Assembly: GCA_946540735.1 (NCBI GenBank) | Contig: CAMNIN010000010.1 | Location: forward strand, 21,257-85,256 | Reading direction: 5' to 3' | DNA: 64,000 bases | Source of the DNA: an uncultured Prevotellaceae bacterium | GTDB taxonomy: Bacteria > Bacteroidota > Bacteroidia > Bacteroidales > Bacteroidaceae | Shown: piece after piece, positions 33,717 through 42,598 of the stretch | Layout: each line of letters begins with the position of its first letter | How positions within the stretch are numbered: position 1 is the stretch's first letter | Notes under the pieces: generated by a model | What the model was told of the DNA's origin: nothing | The model's database searches: none | Seen by the model: the letters and a program-made list of their open reading frames with translations, nothing else | Program-made: the position numbers and the translations under genes

Positions 33717-36700
33717 ATGAAGAAATTTTTTACATTGATGATGCTCCTGGCCTTCAGCGCATTACAGCTGTCGGCCCAGGAGCTGTTGCCCTTGGTGGGC
33801 AACTGGCGCTTTACCACTACGGGAACACCATCGTCGGACGGCAACATCTATTCCGGCGATGTCACTCTGACAGGACAGTGGGGCGACATGGGAGGAGCCG
33901 CCTGGGCCGGAGAAGTGCCACCCGGCGGCAAATCGACCATCACGATCAAGGTTTCGGAACCCCTGCCCGAAGGCTTCCAATGGAAGTACAACTATGTCGA
34001 TGCCTCCGATGACAATGCCCAGTATGTGGGCTTTGCCGCCGGGCAGACCGAAGTGTCGTTTGTGTTTGAGCAGAACTACACCTTCCTGTCGCTCCAGTGG
34101 ACCAAGAGCGACCCCGTCACCATCCATGTCCTGGCCGTGGAACGCACGGTGGAAGGCGATTTCCTCAAGGCCCCCGACCTCTCGTTCTCGCCCGCCTCGG
34201 TGAGGCTGGAGCCAGGCGACCCCTTCACTGCCCCGGTGCTCAGCAATCCCTACAACCTGCCTGTGACCTATTCGGCTACGGCCAATCCCTCAGGTTTTGT
34301 CACTGTCGACAGCCAGTCGGGAGCCGTCGCTCTCGGCGATGGCGAGGGTAGTGGCAAGGTGACCGCCACCTTCGCAGGCAATGACGAGTATGTGGCCGGC
34401 AGTGCCTCCTACACCATCACCGTGAGAAAGAAGGTGGAGGGCGGTATTCCACTGGTCTATGAGGTGGAAAACACGGGAGCCGATGTCTCACCGGTGCTCC
34501 CGAAGAAAGATGAGGCCCGCAAGGTAGATCCGCTGCCCGACCCCCTGGAATGGTCGGACGGCAGTGGCCGCGTGACCGAGTTCTCTGACTGGGCACAGCG
34601 CCGCGGTGAGATCGCCAAGGAGATACAGCACTACGAGATCGGCGAGAAACCCGTGGTCGATCCTTCGTCGGTTGTCGCCACGATGGAAGGCAACACGCTG
34701 AAAGTGGCCGTCACTGTCAATGGTCAGACGCTCAACCTCAGCGCCACCATCAGCTATCCCTCGACAGGTGAAGCCCCTTATCCCCTGATGATCGGTACGA
34801 GCGGCAACTCCCTGCCCGCGGCCATCTTCAGTTCGCGTCCTATCGCCACGATGACCTATTCCGAAAGCCAAGTTAACAATTACTCGCAGTTTGGCTCCCC
34901 CGCAGGTCGTGGCAACTATGAGTTTGACCGCCTCTATCCCGAACTGAAAGACAACGGCGCCTACAGTGAATGGGCATGGGGCCTGAGCCGTCTGCTCGAT
35001 GGCTTGCAGCAGCTCGGATCCGAAGTGACCAAGATCGATATGAGTCACATCGGCGTCACCGGCTGTTCGTATGCCGGCAAGATGGCCCTGTTCTGCGGAG
35101 CCTTTGATGAGCGTGTCGCCCTGACCATCGCCCAGGAGCCCGGAGGCGGCGGCGCAGCCGCATGGCGCTACTCTCGCTGGATCAACGCCCAGCCCAACGC
35201 CGAATCAGTGGAGGGGCTCGACAATACCGACTACAACTGGTTCAAGCAGAGCCTGCGCGACACCTATAACGGCAAGAACGTGTCGTATCTTCCCCACGAC
35301 CATCATGAGTTGGCCGCAATGGTCTGTCCGCGCGCCCTTCTCATGCTCGGCAACCCCGACTACACCTGGTTGGCCGACCCCTCGGGCTATGTCTCGATGA
35401 ACGGCGCCCTGAAAGTGTGGGAACAGTTCGGCATCGAAGACCGTGTGGGCTATTCCATCGTCCCCGGTCATGGTCACTGCCAGTTGCCCACCGTGCAATA
35501 CCCCGAGGTAGAAGCTTTCATCGACAAATACCTGCTGGGCAAGGAAGACGCCAACACCACCGTGCGCATCGCCCCCGCCAGCTATAAGGACATCGACCTC
35601 GACTGGTGGACCGGATGGTGGGGCAATGGCGAACCAGGTGAGTTCGGCGCCGATCCCGTGGTCTATCAGGGACCTGAGCCAGGCACCGAGACCTTCCTGC
35701 CCCTTGTAGGCAACTGGGCCAGTCGGGTGAGCGGCGAGGCTGCAGCCGACGGCAATATCTATAGCGGCACCGTCAATTTCACCGGACAGTGGGGTGAGGT
35801 AGGAGGCCGCGCCTGGGGTGCCGACGTCACCGAGGGCACCAAGCACGTCATCACGGTGAAGACCGCCAATCCCGTGCCCGCCGGCATCCAGTGGAAGCTC
35901 GGCTACAAGGACGAGTTTGGAGAGCCCATCGGCGAGACCTATCCCGCCATTGAGTCCGTCGGCAATGAGATCAAGATCACTCTCACCCAGAGCTACTGGT
36001 ATCTCGCCGTGCAGCGCATGAGCAGTTCGGGCATCGACCCGATGGAGATCCTCTCCGTCACCCGCGACGTCTACCTCACGGATTTCGCCCCCTCGAATGA
36101 GGACTTGGAAGTGCTGGTGGACTATGGTGCAGAGATCGAGGGTCACCAGACCAGTGCCAACGGACTGCCAGCCACCGTCTCGCTGCCCGGCAACTGGGGC
36201 GACGTGAAACTCTGGGGCGAGCCGTTCAGCATCAATGCCTATCCGCGCTACCGCATCGAACTGGGCGAGGCCCCTGGTGCAGAAGGACGCCTGCAGATGT
36301 TCATCCGCAATCAGGCACAGGCCGATGCCTATGGCGGCCATTACTATCCCTTCGCCGCCGACCAGACCGTTCTCGAGGGCACCTTCAATCCCAGCGACCT
36401 GGAGGAAGACCCTGTCGTCGTGCAGTTTGCCCTGCAGAACATGACCAACAGCACCGTGCAGACCAAGGTCAATGATGTGGTGCTCTACCGTGCCGACGGC
36501 ACCGCCGTCCATACCAGTGGACTGGTGGCCAGCGGTTGGAATCCCGCCACCATCACCCCGTTCGGATCAGAACCCGTCTATCAAGGCACGGTCAACTTCA
36601 CGCAGCAGTATGCCTACGTGGGACCCTACAGCGGCGAGGTGGCCTCCGGCACCTATCATCATTTCACCTTCCACACCGATGCCCCTATCCCCGCCGGATT

Positions 36701-37049
36701 CCAGATGGTCACCGTGATCGGAGGCGATGTGCAGACCACACCAGTTGTGGCCGAGGGCCAAGCGTATACGTTTGATGTCTTCAGCGACTATTCATTCCTT
36801 GCCCTGCAGTATACGGGAGAGCAGACCTCGTCGGTCCACTTCGACCGCATCACCCGCGAGGTGCTGGAGATCGATCCCACCGATATCCGTGGCATCACCA
36901 CCGAGGAGTGCGACGTCGAGGTGGTCAGCACCCAGGTCTACAACCTCTCCGGACAGCCCGTCAGTCAGTTGGGCAAGGGCGTCAACATCCTCAAGGAGAA
37001 ACTCTCCAACGGTCGTGTCCGCACCCGTAAAGTGGTCGTGGCTGATTAG
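33717..37049 (+). CDS. Multi-module CE15-like glucuronoyl esterase with C-terminal sorting-like tail
   Basis: An 1110-residue secreted protein. Signal MKKFFTLMMLLAFSALQLSAQ. Residues 22-150 form one beta module (LLPLVGNWRF, IYSGDVTLTGQWGDMGG); the same module returns at about 660-790 (FLPLVGNWASR, IYSGTVNFTGQWGEVGG) and in weaker form at 945-1060. Residues 150-240 are Ig-like. Residues 265-620 are a CE15 esterase domain: nucleophile Ser451 in GVTGCSYAGKMALFCGAF, Glu474 in IAQEPGGGGAAAW, His585/His587 in GHGHC. CE15 usually has Arg after the Ser (GCSRxGK); here it is Tyr. The C-terminus (VYNLSGQPVSQLGKG) resembles a sorting tail. It would cleave esters of (4-O-methyl)glucuronic acid in glucuronoxylan-lignin or related polymers (family knowledge). 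Confidence 0.85.
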   Translation: MKKFFTLMMLLAFSALQLSAQELLPLVGNWRFTTTGTPSSDGNIYSGDVTLTGQWGDMGGAAWAGEVPPGGKSTITIKVSEPLPEGFQWKYNYVDASDDNAQYVGFAAGQTEVSFVFEQNYTFLSLQWTKSDPVTIHVLAVERTVEGDFLKAPDLSFSPASVRLEPGDPFTAPVLSNPYNLPVTYSATANPSGFVTVDSQSGAVALGDGEGSGKVTATFAGNDEYVAGSASYTITVRKKVEGGIPLVYEVENTGADVSPVLPKKDEARKVDPLPDPLEWSDGSGRVTEFSDWAQRRGEIAKEIQHYEIGEKPVVDPSSVVATMEGNTLKVAVTVNGQTLNLSATISYPSTGEAPYPLMIGTSGNSLPAAIFSSRPIATMTYSESQVNNYSQFGSPAGRGNYEFDRLYPELKDNGAYSEWAWGLSRLLDGLQQLGSEVTKIDMSHIGVTGCSYAGKMALFCGAFDERVALTIAQEPGGGGAAAWRYSRWINAQPNAESVEGLDNTDYNWFKQSLRDTYNGKNVSYLPHDHHELAAMVCPRALLMLGNPDYTWLADPSGYVSMNGALKVWEQFGIEDRVGYSIVPGHGHCQLPTVQYPEVEAFIDKYLLGKEDANTTVRIAPASYKDIDLDWWTGWWGNGEPGEFGADPVVYQGPEPGTETFLPLVGNWASRVSGEAAADGNIYSGTVNFTGQWGEVGGRAWGADVTEGTKHVITVKTANPVPAGIQWKLGYKDEFGEPIGETYPAIESVGNEIKITLTQSYWYLAVQRMSSSGIDPMEILSVTRDVYLTDFAPSNEDLEVLVDYGAEIEGHQTSANGLPATVSLPGNWGDVKLWGEPFSINAYPRYRIELGEAPGAEGRLQMFIRNQAQADAYGGHYYPFAADQTVLEGTFNPSDLEEDPVVVQFALQNMTNSTVQTKVNDVVLYRADGTAVHTSGLVASGWNPATITPFGSEPVYQGTVNFTQQYAYVGPYSGEVASGTYHHFTFHTDAPIPAGFQMVTVIGGDVQTTPVVAEGQAYTFDVFSDYSFLALQYTGEQTSSVHFDRITREVLEIDPTDIRGITTEECDVEVVSTQVYNLSGQPVSQLGKGVNILKEKLSNGRVRTRKVVVAD

Positions 37050-37114
37050 TCCGGATATCGAGGATTGGCCTTTCAGGCTGTCCGATGGGGCCGGGCGCAG
37101 GCCCTTCCCTACAT

Positions 37115-37190
37115 GTAGAGACGTCGCATTGAGGCGTCTCTACATTTTTTGCTCTTTTGGGTCTGGGAGACGCCCCGATGTGACGTCTCT
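37115..37190 (+). repeat. GAGACG...CGTCTC repeat array 3
   Basis: An inverted unit (GTAGAGACGTCGCATTGAGG then CGTCTCTAC, 37115-37143) followed by a direct unit beginning GGAGACGCCCC at 37166. It lies just after the CE15 stop. The inverted-then-direct order is the same as in array 1. Confidence 0.85.
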
Positions 37191-37409
37191 TCTTTCTTAT
37201 TAAAGGACTCACCAAATAAATTGCGTAAGAATAAGGTTTCCGGTGAGTAACACGCCATACTTTGTCAAGGAAGCGGAAAATTGCATGATTATGCGTGAAA
37301 AATCTGTTTTTGTCGAAAAAATGGGGTCGAAAACGCTTTTCTGACATTCGAAAAGCCGCAAAAAAGTGAATTTGTCACTTAAAAAATTTTTTTTATTGCA
37401 AAAAATGTT

Positions 37410-37417
37410 TAATTTTG
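37410..37417 (+). promoter_or_regulatory. -7 element of the susCD operon
   Basis: TAATTTTG followed by CAT, 134 bp before the susC ATG. A long AT-rich leader follows, a common place for post-transcriptional control in these operons. Confidence 0.5.
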
Positions 37418-37551
37418 CATTTTCAAAGTAACAAATAACTTCTTTTCTGCGTGATGCAGGCTCTTATTGGAAATGCAAAAAAACTAACAAATTCTTATCT
37501 GAGGATTATATAATACATTAATTATATTTATTTAATTTAGTGAGAGAGTTT

Positions 37552-40500
37552 ATGACCAAAAAGTTAATTCTGTTTTTCGCATGCCTGTTCCTGTATACAG
37601 GAATGGCATTCGCTCAGATGGCCGTCAAGGGAACAGTCGTTTCCGAAGACGACGGCGAGCCGGTCGTGGGTGCTTCGATCCTTGTCGTGGGCACATCGAC
37701 CGGAACGGTGACTGACGTAGACGGCAAGTTCAGCCTGACCATGCCGAGTGGAAAAAGCATTCTCCGCATTTCCTATGTGGGTATGGAACCCCTTGAGGTG
37801 AGCGCCCGTCCGAATATGAAAATCGTGCTCACCAGCGACCAGAAAGCCCTCGACGAGGTGATCGTCGTGGCCTTCGGCCAGCAGAAGCGCTCCTCGTTTA
37901 CCGGTGCTGCCGCCGTGGTGGGTGCCGACGAGTTGAGCCAGAAGATCACCACCAACGTGGCCGATGCCCTTGTCGGTAGCGTTCCAGGTCTCCAGATCCG
38001 CGGTTCGAGCGGTCAGCCCGGCGCCTCACAGGGCAACATCCACATCCGTGGTATCGCCTCCATGTATGCCGACACCGAGCCCCTCGTGGTCGTCGACGGC
38101 GCCCCTTACAGCGGCAGTCTGTCCAACATCCCTCAGGACGACATCGAGAGCATCACCGTGCTCAAGGACGCCGCCTCCGCCGCCCTTTATGGAGCCCGTG
38201 GTGCAGCCGGTGTGATCCTGATCACCACGAAGAAAGGCAAGACCCAGGAAGCCCAGGTCAATGTCGACATGAAGTGGGGTAACAACAGCCGCGCCGTGCA
38301 GGATTACGAGACCATCACCAATCCCGCCCAGTTCATGGAAGTCTACTACAAGCAGTTCTACAACTACGCCGTGGCCAACGGACTTGACAATGCCGCAGCC
38401 AACAAGTGGGTCAACGACCGCATCATCACCGGTCAGCAGTGGGGCTTGCAGTACAATCCCTTCACCATCCCCACCGGCCAGTACCTCATCGGTCTGGACG
38501 GCAAGCTCAACCCCAACGCCAAGCTCGGCCGCGCCTACACCTATGGCGGCGAGACCTACTACATGCAGCCCGACGACTGGCAGGACGCCGCCTATCACAA
38601 CGGTTTCCGCCAGGAGTACAACGTGAACGTGAGCGGTGGCAGCACCAAGAGCAGTTTCTATGCCTCCGCCAGTTACCTCAACGAGGACGGTATTATCGAC
38701 AACTCCAACTACGAGCGTTTCTCGGGCCGTGTGAAGGCCGACTACCAGGTGAAGGAATGGATGCGCGTGGGAGCCAATGTGGGTTATGTGCACAGCAACA
38801 TGGAAGAGAATCCCAACTTCTCGGTCAGTTCGCTGGGTTCTAACAACATGGCCTACTACACCTCGATGATCGCCCCCATCTATCCGCTCTTCGTGCGCAC
38901 GCTCGATGCCAACGGCAACCCCGTGATCCGCACCGACCAGTATGGCCACCAGCAATATGACTACGGTGTGCCCTCCACCAACTTCCCCGGCAACGGCACC
39001 CGTCTGTTCCTCGCCACCGGTAACCCCATCGGCGCCAACAAATACAACACTGCCGAGACCATAGCCAACGTGTTCACCGGTGCCATCACCCTTGACCTCG
39101 ACATCACCCCCTGGCTGAAGTTCAACTCCAACAACAACATTAACATCGGCCAGAGCCAGGGCAGTGTCTATGGCAACCCGTTCTACGGACCCTCCGCCTC
39201 CGACAATGCCAACCTCGACAAGAACACCACCACCACGATGCGCCAGAACTATGTGCAGACCCTCAACTTCCACAAGCTCTTCGGTTTGCACGACGTGCAG
39301 GTGATGTTAGGCCACGAGTGGTACAAGACCACCACGAAATACCTGCAGGCCCTCGCCACCAAGGGATTCTCGCCCGAGGTGCCCGAGATCAACGCCTTCA
39401 GCAACCGCTATGACTCCCACAGTTACACCACCGAGTACAACGTGGAGGGATGGTTTGGCAATGCCCTTTACAACTACGACCAGAAATATTTCGGCTCGCT
39501 GTCTTACCGCCGCGATGCCTCCAGCCGTTTCCACCCCGACCACCGCTGGGGTAACTTCTGGAGTATCGGTGGCGCATGGATGATCTCCAAGGAGTCGTTC
39601 ATGGAGAGCACCCGCTCGTGGATTGACCAGTTGAAGCTCAAGGCCTCCATCGGCCAGCAAGGCAACGACGGTATCGGCAACTGGGCCTATACCGACCTCT
39701 ATTCCCTCTCGAAAGGCGACAACGGCATGCTGCCCTCCTTCTACCGCATCGGCAACGAGGAGATCACCTGGGAGACGACCACCAACTTCAACGTCGGCGT
39801 GGAGTGGAGCTTCTGGAAGAGCCGTCTCACCGGTAGTCTCGATTTCTATACCAAGAAGACCGTCGACCAGCTGTTCTGGCTCTCCATTCCCGAGAGCTTC
39901 GGTTCACGCGGTTATTATGGCAACCTCGGCGACATCCGCAACACCGGTATCGAGTTGGTGGTCAGCGGCGACGTGGTGCGCACGAAGAACATCGTGTGGA
40001 ACATCACCGCCAACATGGCCCACAACGCCACCAAGATCCTCAAGTTGCCCGACAGCAAGACCCGTATCAACGGCGGATTCCGCGAGAGCGACTCCGGCAC
40101 CAACTCTTCGCTGTGGTATGAGGTGGGACAGCCTCTCTACAACATGATGGTGCCCGAGTTTGCCGGATTGGATGAGAATGGCCAGGCCCTCTACTGGCAG
40201 GATGAGAGTTTGCTGGAGACCGACGCTGAAGGAAACGTGACCATGAACACCGCCAAGCCCGGCAAGGCCCACGATAAGACGACCACCGACTGGAACAAGG
40301 CCTCCTTCTACGCTCAGGGAAGTCTTCTCCCCAAGGTGACCGGCGGTTTCTCCACCACACTGAAAGTCTACGACTTCGACCTGAGCGCCACCTTCGACTT
40401 CCAGTTGGGCGGCAAGCTCTACGACAACCGCTACATGTCGCTGATGACCAACGTGGCCACCTCCGGCAACGGCCAGACCTACCATAAGGACGTATTGAAA

Positions 40501-40827
40501 TCGTGGAGTGCCGACAACAAAGGCAGCAACATCCCCCGCTGGCAGTTCAGCGACCTCTACACCGCCTCGCGCTCCGACCGCTTCCTCACCAGTGCGTCAT
40601 ACCTCAACTTCCAGAGTTTCACGGTGGGCTACACCCTTCCGAAGACCCTCACCAGCAAGCTCTATCTCAGCAAGGTGCGCATCTACTGCCAAGGTGAGAA
40701 CATCTGCTTCTGGAGCAAGCGCAAAGGTCTTGATCCCCGCTACTCATTCGCCGGCACCAACTCGGGTGGTGTGAATGCCTATTCACCCGCACGCACCATC
40801 ATGGGAGGTATCCAGGTGTCATTCTAA
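37552..40827 (+). CDS. SusC/RagA family TonB-linked outer membrane receptor
   Basis: A 1091-residue TonB-dependent glycan importer. Start at 37552 (MTKKLILFFACLFLYTGMAFAQ); a GTG four codons upstream is also in frame. After the signal comes a carboxypeptidase-like domain (VKGTVVSEDDGEPVVGASI, GTVTDVDGKFSLTMPSGK), the SusC plug motif (IRGIASMYADTEPLVVVDG, IESITVLKDAASAALYGARG), then a 22-strand barrel to the end (SPARTIMGGIQVSF). It imports oligosaccharides released at the surface, with SusD as lid. Specificity unknown; the upstream CE15 suggests a xylan-type glycan. Confidence 0.96.
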   Translation: MTKKLILFFACLFLYTGMAFAQMAVKGTVVSEDDGEPVVGASILVVGTSTGTVTDVDGKFSLTMPSGKSILRISYVGMEPLEVSARPNMKIVLTSDQKALDEVIVVAFGQQKRSSFTGAAAVVGADELSQKITTNVADALVGSVPGLQIRGSSGQPGASQGNIHIRGIASMYADTEPLVVVDGAPYSGSLSNIPQDDIESITVLKDAASAALYGARGAAGVILITTKKGKTQEAQVNVDMKWGNNSRAVQDYETITNPAQFMEVYYKQFYNYAVANGLDNAAANKWVNDRIITGQQWGLQYNPFTIPTGQYLIGLDGKLNPNAKLGRAYTYGGETYYMQPDDWQDAAYHNGFRQEYNVNVSGGSTKSSFYASASYLNEDGIIDNSNYERFSGRVKADYQVKEWMRVGANVGYVHSNMEENPNFSVSSLGSNNMAYYTSMIAPIYPLFVRTLDANGNPVIRTDQYGHQQYDYGVPSTNFPGNGTRLFLATGNPIGANKYNTAETIANVFTGAITLDLDITPWLKFNSNNNINIGQSQGSVYGNPFYGPSASDNANLDKNTTTTMRQNYVQTLNFHKLFGLHDVQVMLGHEWYKTTTKYLQALATKGFSPEVPEINAFSNRYDSHSYTTEYNVEGWFGNALYNYDQKYFGSLSYRRDASSRFHPDHRWGNFWSIGGAWMISKESFMESTRSWIDQLKLKASIGQQGNDGIGNWAYTDLYSLSKGDNGMLPSFYRIGNEEITWETTTNFNVGVEWSFWKSRLTGSLDFYTKKTVDQLFWLSIPESFGSRGYYGNLGDIRNTGIELVVSGDVVRTKNIVWNITANMAHNATKILKLPDSKTRINGGFRESDSGTNSSLWYEVGQPLYNMMVPEFAGLDENGQALYWQDESLLETDAEGNVTMNTAKPGKAHDKTTTDWNKASFYAQGSLLPKVTGGFSTTLKVYDFDLSATFDFQLGGKLYDNRYMSLMTNVATSGNGQTYHKDVLKSWSADNKGSNIPRWQFSDLYTASRSDRFLTSASYLNFQSFTVGYTLPKTLTSKLYLSKVRIYCQGENICFWSKRKGLDPRYSFAGTNSGGVNAYSPARTIMGGIQVSF

Positions 40828-40858
40828 TCCACTTTCAAATTTCAAAAGGAAACGCAAT

Positions 40859-42553
40859 ATGAAAAAGATATTTTCCACAATGATTGCAGCAGCCCTGGTG
40901 TCGATGACGTTCACAGGCTGCATTGAGGAGATTGACCCGCAGAACAGTACGGTGACCGAGCAGCAGGCCAAGGACGCGCCCGGCGCATTCGACAATTTCG
41001 TACAGAACCTCACGGGCAATCTCGCCGGACAGTTCATCTATGCCAATGACGGCAGCCATTACGTCTTCGACTTCGGCTATACCTCCTTCTTCCTCATCCG
41101 CGACGTGATGGGCCAGGACATCGTGCCCGTGGGAACCAACAACTGGTTTGACACCTGGTATCAGGACTTCGCCTACCTCGCCCCCAACTACGCCCGCACT
41201 CAGTATCCCTGGACCCTCTATTTCGGATGGATCAAGGACTGCAACACCGTGATCACCCTGGCCAACGCCATCGACTACGCCCAGCCCATCGAAGGCCGTG
41301 AGGTAGGCACCGGCATCGCCTACGCCCTCCGGGCCATGTACTACCTCGACATGGTGCGCATGTATGCCGCAGAGCCCTATATCGCCAACAAGCAGGCCCT
41401 CACGGTGCCGAAAGTCACTGAGGCGACCACTATCGAGGGCGTGCAGAACAATCCCCGTATGACCTGGGAGGAAGCCTTCGACTTCATCCTCAAGGATCTC
41501 GACACCGCAGAGAAGCTCCTCGCCGGTTACAAGCGCAGCGATGTCTACACCCCCGACGTGAGCGTGGTCTACGGCATGAAAGCCCGCACCTACCTGGAGC
41601 GTCAGGACTGGGCCAACGCCGAGAAGTATGCCAAGATGGCTCAGGAAGGCTATGCCATGATGAGCAAGGAGGAGTACCTCAGCCGCGACTACGGTTTCAA
41701 CTCCCCCAACTCCTCCTGGATGTTCGGTGTGACCTTCAAGGACACCGACCCCAACATCGTGGAGAACGACGGCGACTCGTCGTGGGGAAGCGTGATGCTG
41801 CTTGAGAACGGCTTCGACTGCGGTTACGCCGCCAACTACGGAGGTCCCAACGTCATCGACCGTCACCTCTATGAGACCATCCCCGCCTCCGACTACCGCA
41901 AGCAGTGCTGGGTGGACTTCGCCCTCGAGGAGTTGATCGATCCCGATGCCGAGGACATCCCCGCCGACCTGCTCGCCGGACTGAGCGCCTACTCCGACTA
42001 TCCCGAGCGCCTCTACGCCGCTGGAGTCGACAATGCCTCCTATGGTATCGGCGGCCTCTCGGTGAAGTTCCGCAACCAGGCCGGGAAAGCCAACGTGAAA
42101 TACGACGCATGGGTGGTGGCCGTGCCCCTGATGCGCATCGAGGAGATGAAACTCATCGAGGCCGAAGCCGCCGGCATGCAGGATGAGAGCCGCGGCATCG
42201 CTCTGCTCACCGAATTCGCCAAGACCCGCGACCCCTATTACACCTACGGCACCCACCGCGACGCTTACTACAACACCTCCACCTCACAGTTCCAGAACGA
42301 GGTGTGGTGGCAGCGCAGGGTAGAGCTCTGGGGCGAGGGTTTCGCCACCTTCGACATCAAGCGCCTCAACAAGGGCGTGATCCGCTCCTATGCCGGCACC
42401 AACCACATCGAGGGTTGCCGCTTCAATGAGAGCACCTGTCCCAACTGGATGGTGTGGTGCTTCGTCAACACCGAGGCCCAGTACAACCAGGCCCTGGTGA
42501 AGAACCCCGACCCGAAACGTCCCTCTGGCGACTCCGAGGAGTTTGCCTGGTAA
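40859..42553 (+). CDS. SusD/RagB family glycan-binding lipoprotein
   Basis: A 564-residue outer-membrane lipoprotein, lid of the SusC importer. Start at 40859 (MKKIFSTMIAAALVSMTFTGC, lipobox TFTGC), 31 bp after the susC stop; the longer frame from 40775 overlaps susC. The N-terminal TPR-like SusD region is seen in IAYALRAMYYLDMVRMYAAEP and KARTYLERQDWANAEKYAKMAQEG, and the C-terminal RagB region in AWVVAVPLMRIEEMKLIEAEA and QRRVELWGEGFATFDIKRL. Length fits the family. Confidence 0.94.
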   Translation: MKKIFSTMIAAALVSMTFTGCIEEIDPQNSTVTEQQAKDAPGAFDNFVQNLTGNLAGQFIYANDGSHYVFDFGYTSFFLIRDVMGQDIVPVGTNNWFDTWYQDFAYLAPNYARTQYPWTLYFGWIKDCNTVITLANAIDYAQPIEGREVGTGIAYALRAMYYLDMVRMYAAEPYIANKQALTVPKVTEATTIEGVQNNPRMTWEEAFDFILKDLDTAEKLLAGYKRSDVYTPDVSVVYGMKARTYLERQDWANAEKYAKMAQEGYAMMSKEEYLSRDYGFNSPNSSWMFGVTFKDTDPNIVENDGDSSWGSVMLLENGFDCGYAANYGGPNVIDRHLYETIPASDYRKQCWVDFALEELIDPDAEDIPADLLAGLSAYSDYPERLYAAGVDNASYGIGGLSVKFRNQAGKANVKYDAWVVAVPLMRIEEMKLIEAEAAGMQDESRGIALLTEFAKTRDPYYTYGTHRDAYYNTSTSQFQNEVWWQRRVELWGEGFATFDIKRLNKGVIRSYAGTNHIEGCRFNESTCPNWMVWCFVNTEAQYNQALVKNPDPKRPSGDSEEFAW

Positions 42554-42598
42554 TCCCGCCAAGCTATGTTACAACAAGGTAAACCAAATATTACAGAA

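Larger units (their letters stand above)
37050..37551. other. AT-rich intergenic region before susC
   Basis: Apart from the GAGACG repeat array and the promoter box this 500-bp region holds no gene. The last 250 bp are strongly AT-rich with A and T runs, unlike the GC-rich flanks, as is common before Bacteroidota susC genes. Confidence 0.7.
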
